NCBI GenBank assembly: GCA_023434665.1
Contig: JAEYSM010000053.1
Location: forward strand, 1 to 30,891
DNA: 30,891 bases
Direction: 5' to 3'
Source: Bacteroidota bacterium
Lineage (GTDB): Bacteria > Bacteroidota > Bacteroidia > Bacteroidales > Lentimicrobiaceae
This document shows positions 1 through 7,183 of the stretch, piece by piece. Under the pieces are notes generated by a model. It ran no database searches. It saw nothing but the letters and a program-made list of their open reading frames with translations, and was not told the origin of the DNA. Both the position numbers and the translations under genes were made by a program. Each line of letters opens with the position of its first letter. The stretch's first letter is position 1.

Positions 1-159
1 ATAACGGGTGCCCACTGCCTCCCGCTCCTTGTCGCTGAAAATAGGCAAATTAACGGCTCCCGGAATATGACCAATCGCATACTCTGCCGGCGTCCTGACG
101 TCAATAACCGGCAAAGAGGGAAAGTCAGTAATCTCAGCAGCCTGTATATATTTAATCAT
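1..159 (-). CDS. mnmH: tRNA 2-selenouridine synthase, N-terminal part (runs off window)
   Basis: Only the first 53 codons are inside the window. The protein starts MIKYIQAAEI and contains the rhodanese-type segment VIDVRTPAEYAIGHIPGAVN, followed by LPIFSDKEREAVGTRY. This combination is typical of the N-terminal rhodanese domain of MnmH/SelU, which replaces sulfur by selenium in 2-thiouridine at the wobble position of some tRNAs. The active-site cysteine and the P-loop domain would lie beyond the left edge and cannot be checked. The start is the ATG read from 159. The gene lies 17 bp downstream of the addA-like gene on the same strand, so the two may be co-transcribed. A generic rhodanese protein is the alternative, but the FSDKERxxVGT block favours MnmH. 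Confidence 0.8.
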   Translation of the reverse strand, partial: MIKYIQAAEITDFPSLPVIDVRTPAEYAIGHIPGAVNLPIFSDKEREAVGTRY

Positions 160-176
160 TTTAGAATTTTCAAAAT

Positions 177-3100
177 TTACAACAAAAGCAACTCAGGACG
201 GGCAAAATCGACTTTCACCACCTCGAACGATTCACCGATATAAAACAGATAGCCCTTCATATTCTTATAGCCCATTTCACCCAGCAACTGCATATAAGTC
301 AGCAACTGTGCCTGATGTGCATTCTTCGGCACACCGGTCTTATAATCAATCACACAAGTCTCATCCTCAAACACCACCACGCGGTCGGGCCTGTAACTCC
401 TGCCTTCGGGCGTCAGAATCTCCGCCTCCTTTATGATGTTGCCACCCTTGAAGAACTTAGCAACTTCTTTCTTTGACAGAAGCGCCTGAACGTCAGTGTA
501 AACCCTCTCACGCAATCCGGTCAACTGCTGCTGAAACATGTCATTCCCATCCACCGGCGATTTAAAATGGAGTGCCGCGATTGCCTTGTCAATCGCTTTC
601 GCGATATCAGCCGCAGTGTCAATACCGGATAAAACCTGATGAATCAGGATCCCGTACTCCGTTCTATCCAGCATGGCGGCATCCGGACCTTTCATTGTGG
701 TAGCAGCCACCCAGTCCGCCGGCGATTGACCCGACAGCACAAGATGATCGCTCCAGTCCCCCGGAGTAAATGTTATATCGATTTTTAACTCCCCTCCCCT
801 CAATGTTCCGCCATCTGTACTAACAACACCCAACCTTTTATCACCTATTCCACCCCTGCCATCCGCATATTGAACACCCAACCTTTCATCACCTATTCCA
901 CCCCTGCCATCCGCATCTTGAACCCCCAACCTTTCATCATCCATTCCACTCATTCCATCCGTAACTCCAACTCCCCTCCTTACATCACCTGAAACAATCC
1001 TCTCACCCTCGTACTTCCCCTTCACCTTATCCCCTGCGCCAATTACATAATCCTGTCCCTTAGTCTCACCACCATCAGCGGCTACGGCCAATTCATCTCC
1101 CCTGTTGAGTGTCATTTCAGGGCGGTGTAGGTCCATGTACGATCTCACCAGTCCTGCCAGTTTAATCTCCGCGTCCTTTTTGCCACCCTTTTTTTCTTCT
1201 GCTTCTTCCATCACCACGTACAGCCGCTCTGATGCCCTCGTAAAAGCCACGTAATAAAGGTTGAACCTGTCGAGACAGTTCAGAGCCGTCTCCGTCCGGT
1301 AATCCTCCTGCATTGGTGTATCTTCCAGTTTTGAACTATAACTATACACCAGCGGAAACTCCAGCGTTTTCTCCTCCGAAACCACAACTCTCACCTCCTG
1401 CCACGACAAATCGTCCTTTGGCATCCTGGGATCGGGGAAGGCATATATTACCACCGGAAAATCAAGCCCCTTCGATTTATGCACCGTTAGTATCCTCACC
1501 GATTCCATCTGGTCGCTCATGCTTACCGATAGTTTATGGCAATTCTGTTGCCAGTATTCTATAAATCCCTCAGGTCCCGTACTTTCACGCAATGTGAACT
1601 TCAGCACCTCATCCAGGAAGAAACGGATATAGACAGGACTCACCTTCGACAGCTCAAATTTTCGCACCAGCAATTCAACCGTATCATAAAACGACATCCC
1701 GGCCAGACTCCTGTAATTAAGATCAATCCCTGCTTTAACCAGTATTTCTGTCAGTGCCTTTCGGCCGGTCCTGTTCGTCAGCACCTCATCTTCAGCCAGA
1801 AATCTTGTCCTTAAATACTCAATCACTCCCTGCAACGAGATCTTGTTCTCCGGAAAGGCCAGCCAATAGATCCAGTTGACAAGGAAGCTCACTTCAGGCG
1901 AAACCGACAGCAGCAGCGATTCGGAGGAAACTACCCCTATGCCGACCGACTGCAAGGCTTCGGCAATCCTCACGGCATCCTTGTTCACGCGGCACAAAAC
2001 AGCAATATCGCCATACTGATAACCATCCTGTCGTGCCTGCGCCACCAGATCCAGTACTTTCTCAACAGTCACCCCCGGTTCCACGAAGTTCATGCTCACC
2101 AGTCCACCCGTGTTATCAGGCTTAAACTGCTGCCGTACCTCCCTGTAAAAGTGGGCATGCTCAGGAATGAACACCGGTGCAGCGTATGTAAAAAAGTCGT
2201 TGTTAAACTCCACTATCTCCTGCCGCGACCGGTAATTGGTATCCAGAACTGACTCAAGGTACTGATGTTCAAGCACCCGCTCGCGCGTTCTGACCAGGCT
2301 GCTGGTATCAGACCCTTTAAGTTTTGGCAGATTCACAAACTGACCGGCATTCCCGTTCTTGAACCGGTAAATCGCCTGTTTGCCATCGCCCACGATCATA
2401 TTCATATTCGAATCCGACAATGCATTCTCAATCAGAGGCAACAGGTTCTGCCACTGCATCTCGGATGTATCCTGAAACTCATCAATCATAAAATGCCTGA
2501 ACTTCTCACCCACCCGCAGGAAAATGAAAGGCACAGGCTGATCCTTCACCACGTCGGCAATCAAGGTGTTGAAATCGCTTATCGACACGATATTACGCTG
2601 TTCCTTAATAAATGACAACTCATCATTGATCTTCTTAAGAAGCAAGGTGGAGTGAAAATTATCCCTCACGATCTCCACGAACTTCAGATCGCGCTGAGTT
2701 TCAATAATGGTATTGGCCTTTGCCACCAGATCCGGCTCAATCACAGCGAACATGTCATCCAGCCCCGACCCTTTCTTCAACCACTGACCTTCATCCAGCG
2801 CCTTCCTTACATTGGCACCGGCATCCGCCTTCTCACCTGCGGCAGACTTACAGAAAAAACCATAAATACCCCTCATGCCCTGTACAAGGTCATCCTTGCC
2901 AAAGCCGTGACTATCAAGAATCGCCAATGCCGCAGCACCGGCAACCTTCACCACCTCCTTCAGCTGCGAAGCCCTTCTGCACAACTCCACGAAATCGGAA
3001 TGACCCAGTGACTTGTTCTGCAACAACGGAACCAGGCCCGTCATTTTCTCCTTGAACAGTGCGCCTGCCTTTTTCTGCAGATCATTCGAAATATCCCAGT

Positions 3101-3635
3101 TCTCTTCCTCTTCAGCCTTTCGTACCACATAATTCTCCAGTATTTCAGTCAGCACATCATTCTTACCCACCTTGGCAATCAGCTCATCCACCGCCGCGTT
3201 GATCAGCAGGCCGGTATCGAGCTCCACCTCAAAATTCACCGACAACTTAAGGTCAAAAGCAAACGAGCGGATCACCTTATGCATAAAACTATCGATGGTC
3301 GATACCGCGAAATCACTATAATGATGCAACACCGATCGCAGCACCAGCCCAGCATTGGCTATAAGCTCATCTCCCTGAAGGCCTGTCCGCTCCAGCAACT
3401 TATCATAGATCACCCGGTCGCGCGCCGGAATATTATCCACGTCAAGTGCCGCCAGCATCTTCAGGTTCTTCAGGATCCTGTCCTTAATTTCATTGGCTGC
3501 CTTGTTGGTAAAAGTGATGGCAAGAATGCGTGAATACGCCGTAGGGTACCTTAAAGCCAGACTCAGGTATTCAATCATCAGGGTGAACGTCTTTCCGCTG
3601 CCGGCAGATGATTTATATACGAGAAACTTCTTCAT
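177..3635 (-). CDS. addA: UvrD/Rep-type helicase-nuclease, AddA-like
   Basis: This 1152-residue protein is a superfamily 1A helicase fused to a C-terminal nuclease. Walker A (SSAGSGKT) is at residues 9-16. The DEFQD Walker B, the VGDGKQAIYRF motif, HKSKGLDFPVV and YYVAFTRASERLYV follow in the usual order. RPDRVVVF and VIDYKTG near the C-terminus are the PD-(D/E)xK nuclease core. Together these are expected of AddA/RecB-type subunits, which process double-strand breaks for recombination. An AddB partner was not found in the window. Residues about 873-937, between the helicase and nuclease parts, are four 16-residue repeats rich in Gly and Asp, which are not a usual part of the family. The ATG at 3635 puts Walker A at the very N-terminus, as in homologues. 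Confidence 0.88.
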   Translation of the reverse strand: MKKFLVYKSSAGSGKTFTLMIEYLSLALRYPTAYSRILAITFTNKAANEIKDRILKNLKMLAALDVDNIPARDRVIYDKLLERTGLQGDELIANAGLVLRSVLHHYSDFAVSTIDSFMHKVIRSFAFDLKLSVNFEVELDTGLLINAAVDELIAKVGKNDVLTEILENYVVRKAEEEENWDISNDLQKKAGALFKEKMTGLVPLLQNKSLGHSDFVELCRRASQLKEVVKVAGAAALAILDSHGFGKDDLVQGMRGIYGFFCKSAAGEKADAGANVRKALDEGQWLKKGSGLDDMFAVIEPDLVAKANTIIETQRDLKFVEIVRDNFHSTLLLKKINDELSFIKEQRNIVSISDFNTLIADVVKDQPVPFIFLRVGEKFRHFMIDEFQDTSEMQWQNLLPLIENALSDSNMNMIVGDGKQAIYRFKNGNAGQFVNLPKLKGSDTSSLVRTRERVLEHQYLESVLDTNYRSRQEIVEFNNDFFTYAAPVFIPEHAHFYREVRQQFKPDNTGGLVSMNFVEPGVTVEKVLDLVAQARQDGYQYGDIAVLCRVNKDAVRIAEALQSVGIGVVSSESLLLSVSPEVSFLVNWIYWLAFPENKISLQGVIEYLRTRFLAEDEVLTNRTGRKALTEILVKAGIDLNYRSLAGMSFYDTVELLVRKFELSKVSPVYIRFFLDEVLKFTLRESTGPEGFIEYWQQNCHKLSVSMSDQMESVRILTVHKSKGLDFPVVIYAFPDPRMPKDDLSWQEVRVVVSEEKTLEFPLVYSYSSKLEDTPMQEDYRTETALNCLDRFNLYYVAFTRASERLYVVMEEAEEKKGGKKDAEIKLAGLVRSYMDLHRPEMTLNRGDELAVAADGGETKGQDYVIGAGDKVKGKYEGERIVSGDVRRGVGVTDGMSGMDDERLGVQDADGRGGIGDERLGVQYADGRGGIGDKRLGVVSTDGGTLRGGELKIDITFTPGDWSDHLVLSGQSPADWVAATTMKGPDAAMLDRTEYGILIHQVLSGIDTAADIAKAIDKAIAALHFKSPVDGNDMFQQQLTGLRERVYTDVQALLSKKEVAKFFKGGNIIKEAEILTPEGRSYRPDRVVVFEDETCVIDYKTGVPKNAHQAQLLTYMQLLGEMGYKNMKGYLFYIGESFEVVKVDFARPELLLL
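825..1016 (-). repeat. 48-bp tandem repeat within the addA-like gene
   Basis: There are four consecutive 48-bp units at 825-872, 873-920, 921-968 and 969-1016. The first two are almost identical, the third is diverged, and the fourth is recognisable mainly at its ends. Each encodes 16 residues of the pattern GDERLGVQ-ADGRGGI. The unit length keeps the frame, so copy number could change without breaking the protein. Confidence 0.85.
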
Positions 3636-3690
3636 AAATTACAGTATTTTAATAGAATAGCCCTGGAGCCTCTGGAACAAAGAGAAGTGA

Positions 3691-3698
3691 CAAATATA
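3691..3698 (-). promoter_or_regulatory. Putative -7 box for the addA-like gene
   Basis: On the minus strand this reads TATATTTG and fits the Bacteroidota -7 consensus TAnnTTTG. It lies about 55 bp upstream of the addA start. No well-spaced -33 element was found. Confidence 0.4.
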
Positions 3699-3722
3699 AT
3701 GATTTTGCCCCCCGATTATGGT

Positions 3723-3730
3723 TATCTTTG
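3723..3730 (+). promoter_or_regulatory. Putative -7 box for rlmB
   Basis: TATCTTTG matches TAnnTTTG and lies 22 bp before the rlmB start, which implies a short leader. A TTTG at 3704-3707 could serve as the -33 element, but the spacing of 15 bp is shorter than the usual 19-21. Confidence 0.5.
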
Positions 3731-3752
3731 CAGGCAAATCATAAAAAACTGA

Positions 3753-4493
3753 ATGAAAGACAGCAATTTAATTTATGGCATCAGGCCGGTAATCGAAGCC
3801 ATAAAAGCAGGCAAGGAAATCGACAAGCTGTTCCTGCAGAATGGCCTTAAAGGCGAACTGATACCCGAGCTCCGCAAGCTCATCAACGAAAACCAGATAC
3901 CTTTCCAGTACGTGCCGGTGGAGAAAATGAACCGGCTCATCAGGGCCAACCACCAGGGCGTTGCCTGTTACATCTCGCAGATCGCCTACCAGCCCATCGA
4001 AACACTCCTCATGTCGGTCTTCGAAAGCGGAGAAACCCCACTGTTTGTCATCCTCGACAGGATCACCGATGTACGCAATATGGGGGCTATAGCCCGAAGT
4101 GCTGCCTGTGCAGGGGCCCACGGACTCATCATCCCCGACCGTGGCGGAGCACCTGTAAATGCCGACGCCGTTAAGACATCTGCCGGCGCTCTCAACATAT
4201 TGCCCGTACATAAGAGCCATAACCTCAAAAAGACTATCGAATACCTCAAAGAAAGCGGATTACGGATCATTGCCGTATCGGAAAAAGGCACTAAAACATA
4301 TTACGAAACCGACTTGACCGGACCAGTAGCACTTATCATGGGCTCAGAAGAAGACGGCGTTTCGGGCGAATACATCAGCCGCAGCGACGAAATAGTACGC
4401 ATCCCCATGAAAGGCGACATCGCTTCGCTCAACGTATCGGTGGCCACAGGGATTGTGCTGTTTGAAGTAGTAAGACAGAATAATGATCGTTAA
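3753..4493 (+). CDS. rlmB: 23S rRNA (guanosine-2'-O-)-methyltransferase, TrmH/SpoU family
   Basis: This 246-residue protein has the full RlmB architecture. An N-terminal substrate-binding domain (LIYGIRPVIEAI, then VACYISQIAY) is followed by a SPOUT methyltransferase domain. The three SpoU motifs are visible: DRITDVRNMGAIARSAACAG, IMGSEEDGVS and IPMKGDIASLNVSVATGIVL. RlmB methylates the 2'-O of G2251 in the peptidyl-transferase loop of 23S rRNA using S-adenosylmethionine. Its length matches the family. It is transcribed divergently from addA across a 117-bp interval containing candidate promoters in both directions. The alternative is another TrmH paralogue acting on rRNA or tRNA. Confidence 0.9.
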   Translation: MKDSNLIYGIRPVIEAIKAGKEIDKLFLQNGLKGELIPELRKLINENQIPFQYVPVEKMNRLIRANHQGVACYISQIAYQPIETLLMSVFESGETPLFVILDRITDVRNMGAIARSAACAGAHGLIIPDRGGAPVNADAVKTSAGALNILPVHKSHNLKKTIEYLKESGLRIIAVSEKGTKTYYETDLTGPVALIMGSEEDGVSGEYISRSDEIVRIPMKGDIASLNVSVATGIVLFEVVRQNNDR

Positions 4494-4498
4494 AATGG

Positions 4499-4540
4499 CA
4501 GTCAGCACTAAGCAGTCAGCACTCAGAAATCAGCTATCAG
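4499..4540 (+). repeat. Six-copy heptanucleotide repeat tract
   Basis: Exactly six 7-bp units follow one another: CAGTCAG, CACTAAG, CAGTCAG, CACTCAG, AAATCAG, CTATCAG. The consensus is NNNTCAG. The tract fills almost the whole gap between rlmB and the next start codon. Related tracts occur at 22892-22943 and 27261-27409. Confidence 0.7.
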
Positions 4541-4542
4541 CA

Positions 4543-5181
4543 ATGAAAAACCTAACTCTAACGACCTTCATAATCCTTCTCCTCCTTGCCACCTCCTGCG
4601 TCAGGGAGAAAAAGACATACTACCCCGACGGGACAATCAAGTCCGTTCAGAAATACAAAGGCAAAAAGCTCAATGGCACCAGCGTATGGTACTACAACAA
4701 TGGCAGCAAGGAACTCGAAGTCCCCTACCTCAACGACCAGCCGCACGGCACCCTTATCAGATGGTTTCACAGCGGTTCTAAAGAACTTCAGGAAAACTGG
4801 AAAGAAGGAAAGAAACACGGTCCCACCTCACGATGGGATTTGCAGGGCAAGCTTACCGAACAGGTCAGTTTCTATGAAGATTCGCTGCATGGCGAATACC
4901 TGGTGTATTATGAAAACGGGCTGGTGAAGATAGAAGGCCGTTACAACATGGGATTTTACGACAGCACATGGACCTACTACGATCTCAACGGCATGAAAGT
5001 AGGCGAAGGTAGATACGAAATGGGCAGTGGCATCCAGAGAGCCTTCTACCCCGATGGCAAAGTCAGGCTCCAGGTTCCCTATGTAAACAACAAACGCAAT
5101 GGCTACGAAATCGCCTATAACAGGAATGGCGAAGAAGTGGGTCGCACGCTATATAAAGACGACGTACCCGTGTGGGAATAA
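4543..5181 (+). CDS. MORN-type repeat lipoprotein (YwqK-like)
   Basis: Translated from 4543 the protein begins MKNLTLTTFIILLLLATSC, a lipoprotein signal with a lipobox ending at Cys19. It then consists of repeated units of the form G...YYxNGxxKxEGxY (for example WYYNNGSKELEVPYLNDQPH), the MORN_2/YwqK-type repeat. The reading frame is open back to 4483, but those extra residues are only the translated heptad repeat, so the ATG at 4543 is preferred. It is probably exported and anchored in a membrane. The repeats are usually annotated as 'toxin-antitoxin system YwqK family antitoxin', a label that says little about function, and no toxin partner is adjacent. It ends directly at a junction with a truncated gene. 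Confidence 0.75.
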   Translation: MKNLTLTTFIILLLLATSCVREKKTYYPDGTIKSVQKYKGKKLNGTSVWYYNNGSKELEVPYLNDQPHGTLIRWFHSGSKELQENWKEGKKHGPTSRWDLQGKLTEQVSFYEDSLHGEYLVYYENGLVKIEGRYNMGFYDSTWTYYDLNGMKVGEGRYEMGSGIQRAFYPDGKVRLQVPYVNNKRNGYEIAYNRNGEEVGRTLYKDDVPVWE

Positions 5182-5185
5182 ATAC

Positions 5186-5641
5186 ATGCTTGGGATGAGT
5201 CAGGAAACATTTGGCAACTGGGCCGCCATAGCCATTCACGACACCAGTTCGGTAGTCGGTGCAGGGGCTTTATATGGCGACCACGCACTGCAGATAGCAA
5301 CCACCGTAAAACTCATCCGCGCCCTGTGGATCATTCCCCTCTCATTGTTTATCGCATTTCTTAATAAAAATGGTGACAGGAAATCAATCCGGTTTCCCTG
5401 GTTCATTCTCTTTTTTGTACTTGCCATCCTATTCGCCAACATCTTCCCCCACTTTGCTTCCAGTTATGAGCACTTCAATTGGCTAGGCAAACGCGGCATG
5501 GTCATCGCCCTCTTTCTCATAGGCTCAAACATCAGCCTCAGCGAAATCAAAAAATCAGGTATTAGGAGTTTTGCCCTTGGCATCAGTCTGTGGGTTGCGA
5601 TTGCTGCAGGTTCTCTGATCATCCTGATCACAGCAAGCTAA
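5186..5641 (+). pseudogene. 5'-truncated YeiH-family (UPF0324) membrane protein
   Basis: The 151 residues from ATG 5186 correspond to the C-terminal half of the YeiH/UPF0324 putative sulfate-exporter family. The hallmark FGNWAAIAIHDTSSVVGA is followed by ATTVKLIRALWIIPL and three to four hydrophobic segments, ending after LIILITAS. Family members are normally above 300 residues, so the N-terminal transmembrane half is missing. Homology-like sequence (LGMSQETFG) begins only a few bases after the stop of the preceding lipoprotein gene, so a deletion or rearrangement probably joined the two. A functional half-transporter is possible but unlikely. Confidence 0.75.
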
Positions 5642-5688
5642 GAAATTTTTTCCATCATCAGAATAGTTTCATTTATTTATGATTTAAA

Positions 5689-5696
5689 TACCTTTG
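5689..5696 (+). promoter_or_regulatory. Isolated TAnnTTTG box
   Basis: TACCTTTG matches the -7 consensus and is followed by ATG AAA TCC TGA at 5699. It may be a relict promoter of a lost gene. No -33 element was seen. Confidence 0.25.
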
Positions 5697-5709
5697 GATG
5701 AAATCCTGA

Positions 5710-5928
5710 CCGGCCGAAACCTGGGAAAATCTCATAAAAATGCATAACATAGATGGCGAATACCATCTACTCACCAACGAGGAGTTTAAGGCACTGTCAA
5801 GTGTTTTCAGGGTCAATGCATTTCCAACCTATATACTGATCGACAAAGAAGGCCAGGTCATCGATTACAATGCTCCACGTCCCAGCAGCAAAAAAACCAT
5901 AATTGAAAAAATCGAAAGCCTGCTGTGA
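5710..5928 (+). pseudogene. Thioredoxin-like (TlpA/ResA-type) C-terminal remnant
   Basis: An ATG-started ORF of 62 codons begins at 5740 and contains FRVNAFPTYILIDKEGQVID, the cis-Pro region and following strands of a TlpA/ResA-like thioredoxin fold, then NAPRPSS and an amphipathic C-terminal helix. Thioredoxin-like sequence (WENLIKMHNIDGEYHLL) continues upstream of that ATG in the same frame until a TGA at 5707, so the present start is not ancestral. The CxxC active site and the N-terminal two-thirds are absent. It is one of two neighbouring gene tails and is most likely not functional. Confidence 0.7.
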
Positions 5929-5938
5929 AATCAACCCG

Positions 5939-5998
5939 GTGCAGATTGTCCCATATTTTTCCAACGTGTACCAATTTTTCAATTTTTGGTACATGATA
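5939..5998 (-). repeat. Second copy of the Fic operator/start region
   Basis: This stretch repeats the arrangement at the 5' end of the Fic gene. TGTACCAA (5967-5974) and TTGGTACA (5986-5993) form an inverted repeat. On the minus strand it is followed by an ATG that would encode MGQSAPG and then a stop, compared with MGQNTPR for the Fic protein. The -7 box of the upstream copy is not conserved here. It lies just beyond the 3' end of the Fic gene. Confidence 0.65.
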
Positions 5999-6001
5999 AT
6001 T

Positions 6002-7081
6002 CTAATGTTTGAGTATTTCAATCAATTCGCGGTTAATGTACAAAGTTTCGCGCCCGACTTTTTGTGATTCAACAATACCAATGTCTTCAAGCTCTTTCAA
6101 GTATCTTGAAGCAGCCTTTCGTTCAACTCCCAATTTGTTTACTACAAAATCAATTTTGGAATACGGTTGTTCAAAAAGCAACTCAATCAATTCTTTGCGA
6201 TAGACTTTGGGAGCTTTCTCCTGAACATTGATTAATGTTGAGTCAAGTAGAGTCTTTATACGGGCAATTTTTTCAATTGTGCCCCTCGAAGTGCTTTCAA
6301 TGCCTTCAAGCATAAAAATGATCCATTCAGCCCACTCTCCGGTTCTGTTAGTTTGATTCAACAAGTGATAATACCTCGGTTTGTTGGCAATTATATAGGA
6401 ACTTAGATACAAGATTGGCACATCTATCAAATCATTAAGTATCAGGTAAAGAATATTCAAAATCCTTCCGGTTCTTCCATTCCCGTCATAAAAAGGATGA
6501 ATACTCTCAAACTGATGATGCAATATTGCCAGATTGATCAATGGTGATAAATCGTTCTTTTGGTTAAAATAGTCAATGAAATTCGACAATAATTCGAGAA
6601 TTTCACTTTTCTCTTGTGGTGGTGTATATACCGTCTCACCTGTAGTGTCATTTTTTAACACTGTACCCGGAGTACTTCTAATTCCCGCATCATTATCAAC
6701 CAACTTCTGCTGAATGCTTACAATGTCATTCACTCTTAAAAAGCCCCGTTTTTTAACCAGATCAAACCCATGGAAAATAGCCGCACGATAATTAACAACC
6801 TCCTTTGTCTCCGGTGAAATATTGGTTCTATTTATAGTCAAGGCTTTATAAAGCTCGTCCTGGGTTGTGATGATATTTTCAATTTCCGAACTATCTTTAG
6901 CTTCCTGAAGGACAATCGCATTTACCAGCATTAACTGATTGGGGATAGTTTTGGCAATACCTTTCAGTTCAGCCAATGCAACTGCAGATTTATTCGTTTG
7001 CCTGAGAATATCAATTGTCTCCACTTTTTCTCTTAAAGGCGGAAGTTTTTCTATCAGGAAACGTGGTGTATTTTGTCCCAT
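6002..7081 (-). CDS. Fic-domain protein adenylyltransferase, class II, with C-terminal winged helix
   Basis: This is a 359-residue Fic protein. The canonical active site HPFYDGNGRTGR is at residues 195-206, with catalytic His195. An N-terminal inhibitory helix motif SxxxEN (S64-N69) makes it a class II Fic enzyme, in which the Glu blocks ATP binding until released. Residues about 300-355 (DFVVNKLGVERKAASRYLKE) look like a winged helix-turn-helix. Such proteins transfer AMP from ATP to hydroxyl groups of target proteins, and the target here is unknown. A palindrome overlaps its promoter, so autoregulation through the C-terminal domain is plausible but is an inference. No separate antitoxin gene is present, as expected for class II. 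Confidence 0.9.
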   Translation of the reverse strand: MGQNTPRFLIEKLPPLREKVETIDILRQTNKSAVALAELKGIAKTIPNQLMLVNAIVLQEAKDSSEIENIITTQDELYKALTINRTNISPETKEVVNYRAAIFHGFDLVKKRGFLRVNDIVSIQQKLVDNDAGIRSTPGTVLKNDTTGETVYTPPQEKSEILELLSNFIDYFNQKNDLSPLINLAILHHQFESIHPFYDGNGRTGRILNILYLILNDLIDVPILYLSSYIIANKPRYYHLLNQTNRTGEWAEWIIFMLEGIESTSRGTIEKIARIKTLLDSTLINVQEKAPKVYRKELIELLFEQPYSKIDFVVNKLGVERKAASRYLKELEDIGIVESQKVGRETLYINRELIEILKH

Positions 7082-7091
7082 ATTTTTTCAA

Positions 7092-7126
7092 TTTGTACCA
7101 AAAATAAGAATTTTGGTACAAATATA
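7092..7126 (-). promoter_or_regulatory. Palindromic operator overlapping the Fic promoter
   Basis: TTTGTACCAAAA (7092-7103) and TTTTGGTACAAA (7111-7122) are perfect 12-bp inverted arms separated by 7 bp. On the minus strand a -7 box TATATTTG (7119-7126) overlaps the outer arm, so a protein bound here would cover the promoter and transcription start. The Fic start codon lies 10 bp further down. Confidence 0.75.
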
Positions 7127-7183
7127 AATCATAAAAAAGAAATGTTGTCATAAGGTCTGCCATAACATCTCCTAATGACAAAT

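Noticed and set aside
1313..3055. Plus-strand ORFs inside the addA-like gene
   Set aside because: They are shadow frames in a G+C-richer gene with complete helicase motifs on the minus strand, and they show no domains of their own.
4499..4540. Heptad tracts as a CRISPR array
   Set aside because: Units are only 7 bp with no spacers, and no cas genes are present.
4483..4542. Longer N-terminus of the MORN lipoprotein from 4483
   Set aside because: The extra residues are the translated heptad repeat and would bury the lipoprotein signal. The ATG at 4543 gives a proper signal sequence.
7140..7175. ATGTT...AACAT inverted repeat between the Fic and PDZ genes
   Set aside because: The arms are only 5 bp in AT-rich sequence, so chance is a sufficient explanation.
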